In this document: positions 27,037 to 33,367 of the stretch, one piece after another | Layout of the letters: every line of letters begins with the position of its first letter | Numbering within the stretch: position 1 is the stretch's first letter | Virus record (IMG/VR): IMGVR_UViG_3300032668_000087 | Location: 1 to 33,367 of that record | DNA length: 33,367 nt | Source: a virus | Direction: 5' to 3' (one strand) | Position numbers and translations under genes: made by a program | The notes under the pieces: model-generated | Database searches by the model: none | Seen by the model: the letters and a program-made list of their open reading frames with translations, nothing else | Told to the model about the DNA's origin: nothing

Positions 27037-27814
27037 ATTTACGGATTGTCCAAGCGTCTGTAGCTAACTTGGGATCTTCTAGATATCTTGCTGGAATCCA
27101 GAAGTGGCCATCGTCGCCCCAGTCTGTTCCCCAAGAGTTGCGTACTTCATAGTATGGTTCTACTTTACCATCTGCACCATGCGCACTAGGATCAAAGTTA
27201 TTATCATAACCAATGACTGTGACAGCATGACCACCTAAGCATTGTGTCCAGTATTCTGGCATTGCAATAACACCAGATTGTGCAACTTCTGGCGTTTCAA
27301 AGTCTTGATAGATTTGAATGCCAATAATGAATGGGAATCCATCAGATAGACATTGACGATATTCGATACCACTACCATCTGCTAGAGATGAGTAAGCAGA
27401 AATCTTGTTCTCCAATGCTTCTTGAACTTCGATTGCAGGAGGAGCAACAGCGAACTTTGAGATATCGTATGGCCAATCTTTTTCTAGACCAACACCCTGT
27501 AGATTTAGAACCTTGATTGCATCGCGAAGAAATGCACCAGAGTCATGCTCGACTGTGCCTTCTAGAACTCGCTCTTGATAATAAAGTGCTAGTCTTGAAT
27601 ATGGACCACCATCATGAACAAAGGTAAAGGCTGCTGTGGCTGCTTGTGCAGAACAAGAACCTAGTTCGCCTTGATCGTATGGCTTTTCTTTAAACTTGCT
27701 TCTAAGACTGACCTTATCTGGTAAAGGTGCAGCTTTAGGAGCATGAATCGCACTAAACTTCCAGTCTCTAGGATCATATGGGTCTTTAATGTAACCATAT
27801 TTTCTGGTAGGCAT
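27035..27814 (-). CDS. Papain-like (C1A) cysteine protease
   Basis: A 259-residue protein with a complete papain active site. YDQGELGSCSAQAATAAF near residue 47 carries the oxyanion Gln and catalytic Cys, GGHAVTVIGYD near 200 the catalytic His, and VRNSWGTDWGDDGHFWIP near 228 the Asn. A short N-terminal KDPYDPRDWKF segment may act as a prosegment, as in other viral and bacterial relatives. No signal peptide. AAAGGAAAG precedes the ATG. It follows the 737-residue structural gene, so a virion or maturation role is likely by inference; it differs from the gp21 prohead protease family. Confidence 0.9.
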   Translation of the reverse strand: MPTRKYGYIKDPYDPRDWKFSAIHAPKAAPLPDKVSLRSKFKEKPYDQGELGSCSAQAATAAFTFVHDGGPYSRLALYYQERVLEGTVEHDSGAFLRDAIKVLNLQGVGLEKDWPYDISKFAVAPPAIEVQEALENKISAYSSLADGSGIEYRQCLSDGFPFIIGIQIYQDFETPEVAQSGVIAMPEYWTQCLGGHAVTVIGYDNNFDPSAHGADGKVEPYYEVRNSWGTDWGDDGHFWIPARYLEDPKLATDAWTIRK

Positions 27815-27828
27815 GTGCTTTCCTTTTC

Positions 27829-30042
27829 TTATGACATCGCTTCCTGTGCGATGATGTGAACACCAACGTTTGCTGCGTTAGATCCCGTTGTAATAGCAAC
27901 AGTCAACTGGTCAGTTAGGTTACCAGCAACAGTGTTATAGAGTGGGAAGAAATATGATAGATCGATTTCTTGTAGACCAGAACCACCAGCAGGAGCAGTG
28001 AATGCGAACACAACTTCACCACCTGTCATTGCTGTAGCCGAAACGTCTCTCATTGCAAACGAGTAGTTTGACCCAAGACCGATAGAGTTTACAGTAGCAC
28101 CATTAGCGAATGTAATACCATTTGCCTGTGTGATTGTACCAGCAGTTGTGTTTGATGTTGTGGTGTTTGCTAGTGTGTAGAACTGCGCACCCGTCAATAG
28201 AATAGGGCTTGAAGTTGTTGACGTAATCAACTCAACAATACACTGAGCATCGGCTGATAGATACATCTTCTTTGGTAGTAGCTGACCACGATTGATTAAA
28301 CCAATCTGGAAAGGAGTACCAGTCATGGATGCAGTATTTGCAATAGGTGCACCAGTGATAATATTGCCATATGTAATGACTGTTGAGTTACTTGAAGTGA
28401 TACGTCCAGTTAACCCTGTGTTACTTGTTCCTTGTGCAGGGAAGTAAATGTGACGACCAGTAAGTGTATTATTAGTATACGTATTGACCTGAGCGCCAGT
28501 CTGTGTTACTGTAGCAGGAGCAGATAGTGTATATGCTGTTGTGTTCACAAAAGATGTTACTGTAGTAGCAGGAATGCCCGTTAAGTTTGATGTAACAGTT
28601 TGCCCAACATAAACGTTTGCTGTACTACCAGAAGTGATAACAACAATATTATTACCAGAAGTATAGTTACCAATCAATGATGATGTTTGAACACCATCAA
28701 ATGAGGTATTTGCTGTTGTAAAATAAAGTGTTGAGTTTGTGCTTGTTGAGTTGATGGCATTGTATGTTCCGTTGCCGCTCATTTCAATAGTTGCCATAGG
28801 GCGACTGGCCATAGTAAGAACAGGATAACGAGCAGTAGATCCAGAAACCGTTCTCTTAGGTGCAGTGTTTGCCATACCATATGGATAAGTAAATCCGCGT
28901 TGGTCATCTTGACCACCTTCAATAACAACAGAAACACCATAGTGGAACATATCATTCTGTGAAGCAGTTACGCCAAGATTGCGCTGTTCATAACGAACTG
29001 GAAGGTTACCAGTACGTGACCATGGGCTTTCTTGTGCTGGAATAACAATGTTTCCAGTTTGTGGATTTGTCGTATTGATCGGACCTTTATTGCCGAAACC
29101 GATGTAATGCAGAACAACCCATTCACCATTGATGACTACACCCCAGCGTACCATACCAGCCCCGTACCAAGTATATTCTTGCCAGACCATCTGAATGCGC
29201 GACCAATCAAGAGAGTTGATTGTAGCCTGATCACCATTCCATGCTGGAAGAGGAACGCGATAGTCTGTTGGAACACCTGAGTTGGTGCCGTGATTTACTA
29301 CACCTGCTTGATTGACATCTGATCTGACAACACAAAACATACCAAATGGATTGGCTTGTGTTGTGAACTGATAGCTGGTACCAGTTGTCGTTGAAGTTGT
29401 TGGTGAACTGATAGCAACTGCGGTACTATTGATGATATTTTGCACAACTGTTGTATATGGAATGTTTAATGTTCCATTAGTATCTTTAACAGTAACACTT
29501 GGATTGATGTTTGGTCCAGTTACTGGCATACCAATGTACATAGTAGCAGTGCTTGACAAACCAGTAATAAGATTTGAGTTTGCTGTACTGTTACCGGTAA
29601 ATGCCGTAATAGAGTTTGCATACACAGGATCACCTTGTTCCAGGAATACACCATTGCCATCATCGAAGAAACCTACGCGCTGACGCTGATTTGTTTGTGC
29701 TGTACCAAAGTTCAAAGCAGTTGACATGATCATAGTCTTGCCTGGCTGATAACGGTGATATGGGCGTGTCTGGCGAATAGTTACATCACCACTTGCTGTA
29801 CCAAGGCGCATACGAACACCACCAGAGCCTGGTAGTTGCTGAATAGAAGAGTTGCTAGATGGACTAATAACATAGTTTTCCCAGCGCATTGGCTGCGCGC
29901 CATATTCAAAGTCTGCTTCGTAAATATTCTGGTGACGCGAAGTGCGAACGCGCCCTAGATTGTCCATCGAACCAAAAGTTGGTTTAGATGAGATACCTAC
30001 TGGCTGAATTACAGAATTGTTTGCTGGTGTTTTAAATGTCAT
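27829..30042 (-). CDS. Large virion structural protein with two inserted Thr/Ser-rich repeats
   Basis: A 737-residue protein. Conserved blocks include GRVRTSRHQNIYEADFEYGA, GGVRMRLGTASGDVTIRQTR, NQRQRVGFFDDGNGVF, then SLDWSRIQMVWQEYTWYGAG, LPVRYEQRN and GGQDDQRGFTYPYGM. I associate this pattern with structural proteins of marine and alphaproteobacterial myophages. Two insert domains, about residues 146-226 and 455-520, share NSNLITGLSS/GNNIVVITSG, YIGMPV/YVGQTV and IP..TTV, typical of beta-sandwich repeats on phage surface proteins. A TATAAATA at 30081 drives it. A tail-fibre, decoration or capsid-associated role cannot be settled here. Confidence 0.75.
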   Translation of the reverse strand: MTFKTPANNSVIQPVGISSKPTFGSMDNLGRVRTSRHQNIYEADFEYGAQPMRWENYVISPSSNSSIQQLPGSGGVRMRLGTASGDVTIRQTRPYHRYQPGKTMIMSTALNFGTAQTNQRQRVGFFDDGNGVFLEQGDPVYANSITAFTGNSTANSNLITGLSSTATMYIGMPVTGPNINPSVTVKDTNGTLNIPYTTVVQNIINSTAVAISSPTTSTTTGTSYQFTTQANPFGMFCVVRSDVNQAGVVNHGTNSGVPTDYRVPLPAWNGDQATINSLDWSRIQMVWQEYTWYGAGMVRWGVVINGEWVVLHYIGFGNKGPINTTNPQTGNIVIPAQESPWSRTGNLPVRYEQRNLGVTASQNDMFHYGVSVVIEGGQDDQRGFTYPYGMANTAPKRTVSGSTARYPVLTMASRPMATIEMSGNGTYNAINSTSTNSTLYFTTANTSFDGVQTSSLIGNYTSGNNIVVITSGSTANVYVGQTVTSNLTGIPATTVTSFVNTTAYTLSAPATVTQTGAQVNTYTNNTLTGRHIYFPAQGTSNTGLTGRITSSNSTVITYGNIITGAPIANTASMTGTPFQIGLINRGQLLPKKMYLSADAQCIVELITSTTSSPILLTGAQFYTLANTTTSNTTAGTITQANGITFANGATVNSIGLGSNYSFAMRDVSATAMTGGEVVFAFTAPAGGSGLQEIDLSYFFPLYNTVAGNLTDQLTVAITTGSNAANVGVHIIAQEAMS

Positions 30043-30080
30043 GAAAATCTCCTAATACACGCATAAGTCATTTGATACTG

Positions 30081-30088
30081 TATTTATA
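30081..30088 (-). promoter_or_regulatory. Late promoter TATAAATA of the large structural gene
   Basis: Exact consensus 38 nt before the ATG at 30042; TTAGGAGATTTTC supplies the ribosome site. Confidence 0.8.
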
Positions 30089-30104
30089 TCAACAGATCAT
30101 TAGA

Positions 30105-30140
30105 CATAAAGAAAGGGGGGGGAACCTTTCGATTCCCCCC
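30105..30140 (-). terminator. Terminator-like hairpin downstream of the GIY-YIG gene
   Basis: GGGGGGAA pairs with TTCCCCCC (30133-30140 with 30117-30124), followed on the minus strand by CC and TTTCTTTA. A competing stem, AACCTTTCG with CGAAGGTT (30123-30131 with 30141-30148, one bulge), uses overlapping bases, so the two folds exclude each other. The weak T-run makes terminator strength uncertain. Confidence 0.65.
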
Positions 30141-30174
30141 GAAGGTTTGTAATATATTTTATGTTATAGATTAC

Positions 30175-30768
30175 TTATGTAGATTCGACTTTTGATTTTC
30201 TAATCTGTTTGTATCCTGGTGTATTGCCACGTTGCTTTCTGCCTTCAGCGTATGCAAGTTTCAAAGATTCAGATTTCTTTCTCTTGGTTTCTTCTGATTG
30301 CTTTTTGCCTTTTTGTGCATTGCTCATATTAACAAGCATCTCTGGTGTTTTGATGTATGATCGAGAACGTTTAGTTTCTTTGATTTTATCTTTTACTTCC
30401 TGTGGTCTAGGTCCGTTTGATTTGCCTGTTTTGGCTTCTGATATCTTTTGACCTACTGTTTTTGATATTTCTTCATTGTTAGACCAATGTGTATTGTTTT
30501 TATTGTTTAGGTTATAATACTTTTTGCCAAGTTCATCATTGGAAATAAGACTAAGCCATTTATACTCCTCATTGAACATTTCTTGTTTTGTTTCGATATT
30601 TGTTTTCAATATTTTTCTTCTGAAGTCTTGTGGTCTTATTCTATATGCCTGTTTCATCCATCTAGATGAACAAACATACGTATCGTTTTCTGTTCCCCAA
30701 TGACATCCCACATAATATCTTTTGTGTTTACGGTCATACCAAATGTAAACGAAACCATATTTCTGCAT
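30175..30768 (-). CDS. GIY-YIG homing endonuclease downstream of gp23
   Basis: A 197-residue nuclease. GFVYIWYDRKHKRYYVGCHW is the GIY-YIG core; FNEEYKWLSLI gives the catalytic Glu and YYNLNNKNN closes the domain. Residues 105-190 hold two NUMOD3-like repeats (EISKTVGQKISEAKTGKS and KGKKQSEETKRKKSESL) and a basic tail. It is co-directional with gp23 and lacks the plus-strand leader family. Its GGGAG ribosome site lies in the 3' arm of a 9-bp hairpin (30774-30804), so translation should be restrained, as is known for several T4 homing enzymes. Confidence 0.87.
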   Translation of the reverse strand: MQKYGFVYIWYDRKHKRYYVGCHWGTENDTYVCSSRWMKQAYRIRPQDFRRKILKTNIETKQEMFNEEYKWLSLISNDELGKKYYNLNNKNNTHWSNNEEISKTVGQKISEAKTGKSNGPRPQEVKDKIKETKRSRSYIKTPEMLVNMSNAQKGKKQSEETKRKKSESLKLAYAEGRKQRGNTPGYKQIRKSKVEST

Positions 30769-30770
30769 AC

Positions 30771-30804
30771 AAAAATGCTCCCTTGATGTTATCGCGGGAG
30801 CATT
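30771..30804 (-). terminator. Terminator-type hairpin after gp23 that also hides the endonuclease ribosome site
   Basis: AATGCTCCC (30804-30796) pairs perfectly with GGGAGCATT (30782-30774), followed by TTTTT and G, 3 nt before the endonuclease ATG. It fits an intrinsic terminator for gp23. At the same time GGGAG, the only ribosome site of the endonuclease, is buried in the 3' arm. Confidence 0.8.
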
Positions 30805-30817
30805 AATGCTACTTTAG

Positions 30818-30841
30818 AATACTCTCGCAAGAGTATTTATA
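30818..30841 (-). promoter_or_regulatory. Late promoter TATAAATA (30834-30841) overlapping a hairpin
   Basis: Exact late consensus between gp23 and the endonuclease. It overlaps the 5' arm of an 8-bp hairpin, AATACTCT (30837-30830) with AGAGTATT (30825-30818). The expected start, near 30828, lies in the hairpin loop, so only read-through RNA would carry this hairpin. Confidence 0.75.
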
Positions 30842-30856
30842 TAAAAAGTATACCCA

Positions 30857-32245
30857 TCAAATGATATTCGCAACAACGAAACGACGGTAGAAAACGTTCT
30901 GATTTTGAACGAGCGCACCAGTTGTAGTTGAAGCAGCACCGTTGACTGCACCAGCAGCGAATGGGTTAGCGACCATGCCGTAGCGTGTCTTGAACCCGAT
31001 CTTTGGCTGGAAGGTATCCTGACCAACTGCACGAACCATCTGTAGTGGAACGTATGGGCAGTAGAACACACCAGCATCAAATGCTGATGAACCCTTGTAA
31101 CCGACAACGGCGTAGTTACCACCAGCATATGGATCGATATAGACGCGAATGCGACCATTTAGGACACCAGCAAAGGTGTTGCCTGTATCGTCAACCTGGA
31201 GGTTGTTGCTGTTTAGAGCAGGAGCGTAGTCAAGAACACCGGCCATCTGTAGAGCAGAAGCAACGTCTGATGAACAGATTAGGATGTTACCTTTACCACG
31301 ACGAGTTGCCTTGGCAATAGCGTTAGCTTCACGTTCGATCTGGAACATTAGGCCCTTGAACTTTTCAACTGACCAACGGCCGTTTGAGTCAACGTCAAGG
31401 TCGAATACGCCTGGGTTAGTAGTATCAACAGCACCTGCGGCTGAAGTTAGAACAACTGTACGAACGACTTCACGGTTGATTTCAGCAAGGATTTCAGCAG
31501 AAAGAATGGTTGAAAGTTCTGTTTCTGCATCTAGACCATGGATTGCTTTTAGATCCTGGGCTAGTTCGATTGAATATTCAGCCTTTAGAGCGCGTGAGTT
31601 TGCAGTAACAGTAACCTTATCGATTGAGAAGGCCATCTGAGCAAAATCGTTGCCTAGTGTGGTTGAACCTAGCTGTTCAGCATATGAGGTCTGCATACCA
31701 CCTTCAAAGTTGTAGGTCTGTGAGTTACCTGAAACAATGACAGTGTTTGAAACGCCATAGACGCCACCAAGATCGCTTGAAGCACCACCGACAACCTGTG
31801 TGTTACCAACAGTTGTATTAGCAGTGATAGAAGCGTTTGAGCCGTAGTATGATGACTGGGCAGTGTTTGGTTCGTAGTAGAACGCATCGTTGCCAGCCTG
31901 GTTTGAATACTGTGGACGTAGAGCGAAGATTAGCCCAGTTGGACCAGTCATTGGCTGAACACCGCAGATGTCATAAGCGATTAGGTTAGGCATCGCACGA
32001 CGAACTAGTGAGATAAGCACTGGATCGTAGTTTAGTGAACCACCTGAAACGTTAGTTGGGGCTGAGTCTGAAGTTTCTAGAAGTGACTGCATTGAGCCTT
32101 GGGCACCAGCTTCGCGTAGAGCGGTTTCGGTGTTTTCAAGTAGCTGTGCAACAACCGAACGCTTGTGTGCATCTTGGATCTTTGGAAGATCAGGATGTTC
32201 AAGCACTGGGCCCCACTTTGATTGGATCTGTTCGTTGAGTAACAT
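30857..32245 (-). CDS. 23: Major capsid protein, gp23-like
   Basis: A 462-residue HK97-fold capsid protein (T4: 521). Hallmark blocks are MPNLIAYDICGVQPMTGPTG and LIFALRPQYSNQAGNDAFYY, then QMAFSIDKVTVTANSRALKA and EYSIELAQDLKAIHGLDAE, GKGNILICSSDVASAL and RIYVDPYAG-like RVYIDPYA. The N-terminal 60 or so residues are a helical delta-like region; in T4 the prohead protease removes this after (I/L)xE, and LRE-AG near residue 39 is a possible site. AGGGAG lies 7 nt before the ATG and a TATAAATA at 32282 drives it. Confidence 0.97.
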   Translation of the reverse strand: MLLNEQIQSKWGPVLEHPDLPKIQDAHKRSVVAQLLENTETALREAGAQGSMQSLLETSDSAPTNVSGGSLNYDPVLISLVRRAMPNLIAYDICGVQPMTGPTGLIFALRPQYSNQAGNDAFYYEPNTAQSSYYGSNASITANTTVGNTQVVGGASSDLGGVYGVSNTVIVSGNSQTYNFEGGMQTSYAEQLGSTTLGNDFAQMAFSIDKVTVTANSRALKAEYSIELAQDLKAIHGLDAETELSTILSAEILAEINREVVRTVVLTSAAGAVDTTNPGVFDLDVDSNGRWSVEKFKGLMFQIEREANAIAKATRRGKGNILICSSDVASALQMAGVLDYAPALNSNNLQVDDTGNTFAGVLNGRIRVYIDPYAGGNYAVVGYKGSSAFDAGVFYCPYVPLQMVRAVGQDTFQPKIGFKTRYGMVANPFAAGAVNGAASTTTGALVQNQNVFYRRFVVANII

Positions 32246-32281
32246 TGTGTTCTCCCTTTTTCTTTCTATTTGGGTTACAGT

Positions 32282-32289
32282 TATTTATA
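32282..32289 (-). promoter_or_regulatory. Late promoter TATAAATA of gp23
   Basis: Exact consensus 37 nt before the gp23 ATG and just after the gp22 stop, as in T4, where gene 23 has its own late promoter. Confidence 0.85.
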
Positions 32290-32292
32290 TTT

Positions 32293-33367
32293 TTACTTTT
32301 TTGCAGATTGCGAAATTGCTCTCATGTATACTGACATTGGTCCAGATACGTCTGAATGATCATCGTCATCAGTTTCATAGTCTGTTGCTTCGGTCAAAGC
32401 GACTGTTTTCTTTCCACCTTCAGTTGGGAAGTAGGTCTCTTTGATTACACCAAGCTTCTTAGTGAACTCAGTCACGTCTGAATATTCGATGCCTTCAACA
32501 AGTGAACGAAGCTTTTCTTGTTGTGTTAGAGGAAGTGTATCAACTGCTTCTGCGAATACTCTATCAACTTCTAGAGAATCGACATAATCCTTCAACTCAA
32601 CATTTTCTTTAACAACTGAGTTGACGCGGCTTTCAAGATCAATCACTTGCTGTGATAGTTCTTCGATAACATCAACTTTGTCTTCTGGAATATCAACATA
32701 GTTTTGTTCAAATAGATCCTTAAGACCATGAATGAAGCCTTCAACGACTTCAGCCTTTAGACCCGATTCAATAGCAATCTCATTATCTGCAACCCATTGT
32801 TCGACGGCATATGAGAGATACTTGTCAACGTTCTCTGATAGTTGTTCAATCTTGTCTGCTAGGGCTTCAACTAGATTTGATTCAAACTCTTCTTCGATGC
32901 GGGCAACTTCAGCGTATAGACGCGCATTAACAGCAGCTTCAAAAATGGTACGTGCTTTTTCACGTACTTCTTCTGATAGTTCTTCACCACCAAACATGAT
33001 GTCTAGGTCTTCAGCAGCGATAGTAGCGGCTGATGAACCCTTAGCTGATGTTGGTGAGAGATGCATTTGTGCGATAGTTTCGCCGTCTGACATATCGTCC
33101 TTGGCCATTGCACCAGGATTACGGCGAGTAGCTTTGGCTTTTGATGCATCGTGCTTGAAGTTGTCGTCGGTTAGACCCTTGAAGATATCACCGATCTTCT
33201 GTGTTGGCATACCTGAAACGTGTGCCATAAGAGCATTGATAGCTTCTGCTTTAGTAGCAAACTGTGGCATTGCTTCTTGACCACCTGATAGCTTATCAGC
33301 ATCACGACCTTTATGACCATCCTTACCTAGTGGATCGGCTGTGTGGCTGATACCATCGGAAGCGGCG
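32293..33367 (-). CDS. 22: Prohead scaffold (core) protein, gp22-like, 5' end outside the window
   Basis: The frame is open from the stop at 32293 to the right edge: 32 codons beyond the first visible ATG (33270) contain no stop and read SDGISHTADPLGKDG, then GRDADKLSGGQEA. There is no ribosome site before the 33270 ATG, so the true start lies outside. At least 357 residues are present. The protein is highly acidic and helical, with long coiled-coil parts (EEVREKARTIFEAAVNARLY, QQVIDLESRVNSVVKENVEL), as expected for the assembly core around which gp23 forms. Its place directly before gp23 matches T4. Confidence 0.88.
   Translation of the reverse strand, partial: AASDGISHTADPLGKDGHKGRDADKLSGGQEAMPQFATKAEAINALMAHVSGMPTQKIGDIFKGLTDDNFKHDASKAKATRRNPGAMAKDDMSDGETIAQMHLSPTSAKGSSAATIAAEDLDIMFGGEELSEEVREKARTIFEAAVNARLYAEVARIEEEFESNLVEALADKIEQLSENVDKYLSYAVEQWVADNEIAIESGLKAEVVEGFIHGLKDLFEQNYVDIPEDKVDVIEELSQQVIDLESRVNSVVKENVELKDYVDSLEVDRVFAEAVDTLPLTQQEKLRSLVEGIEYSDVTEFTKKLGVIKETYFPTEGGKKTVALTEATDYETDDDDHSDVSGPMSVYMRAISQSAKK

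Noticed and set aside
31003-31640. Plus-strand frames opposite gp23
   Set aside because: Low-complexity shadow translation of the capsid gene, no start signals.

Overview
The window is a 33.4-kb piece of a lytic, contractile-tailed phage of the T4 superfamily. The evidence is the T4 replication, recombination and late-transcription core: gp43 polymerase, RegA, gp62/gp44 clamp loader, gp45 clamp, gp46/gp47, gp55 late sigma factor, UvsW and UvsY. It sits beside gp19 tail tube, gp23 major capsid and gp22 scaffold. Hsp20, peptide deformylase and MazG-like genes resemble the cyanophage-like and alphaproteobacterial T4 branches more than coliphage T4. The host is probably a Gram-negative, fairly GC-rich bacterium: there is a Sec-secreted barrel-like protein, and most phage tRNAs read A/T-ending codons (AGA, AAA, TTA, CAA). 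The host species cannot be read from this sequence.

Layout. From 1 to 20957 nearly everything is on the minus strand. Positions 1-4861 hold gp43, a nucleotidyltransferase, a lysis peptidase, micro-genes and Hsp20. Positions 5621-8711 hold regA-62-44-45. Positions 8796-13360 hold two glycosyltransferase-like genes, a vWA protein, DUF3310, dCMP deaminase, peptide deformylase and MazG. Positions 14016-20373 hold 46, 47, 55, uvsW and uvsY, followed by gp19. From 21647 to 25255 the plus strand carries a block of small early genes behind three near-identical host-type promoters, then a tRNA cluster. From 25259 to the right edge late genes return on the minus strand: barrel-like protein, papain-like protease, large structural protein, gp23 and gp22. 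gp22 runs off the right edge.

Six free-standing homing endonuclease genes are scattered through the window. Four (three GIY-YIG, one HNH) lie on the plus strand, facing the surrounding genes, in compact cassettes. Each of these four has a T4-type late promoter (TATAAATA or TATAAGTA) and a strikingly similar leader. The leader holds a 5'-terminal hairpin with a 6-bp outer stem, a 3-nt CAC/CGC bulge, an inner stem and a 1-nt bulge; then TCTA, then GGAG near the ATG. The outer stems differ in sequence but keep pairing, which is compensatory change. This is the best candidate here for an undescribed regulatory RNA.

Regulation is readable elsewhere too. TATAAATA boxes precede hsp20, the lysis peptidase, gp23, the structural protein and the endonucleases, matching the gp55 gene present. 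At the lysis gene, an intrinsic terminator overlaps the late promoter so that late transcripts should start inside the terminator stem and escape it. The tRNA region holds normal Lys, Val and Leu-type tRNAs, and also several structurally aberrant ones: a Gln tRNA and a CAT tRNA-like element with non-TTC T-loops, and an Arg tRNA with no room for a D-arm. All function calls rest on motif recognition by eye; no database search was run.
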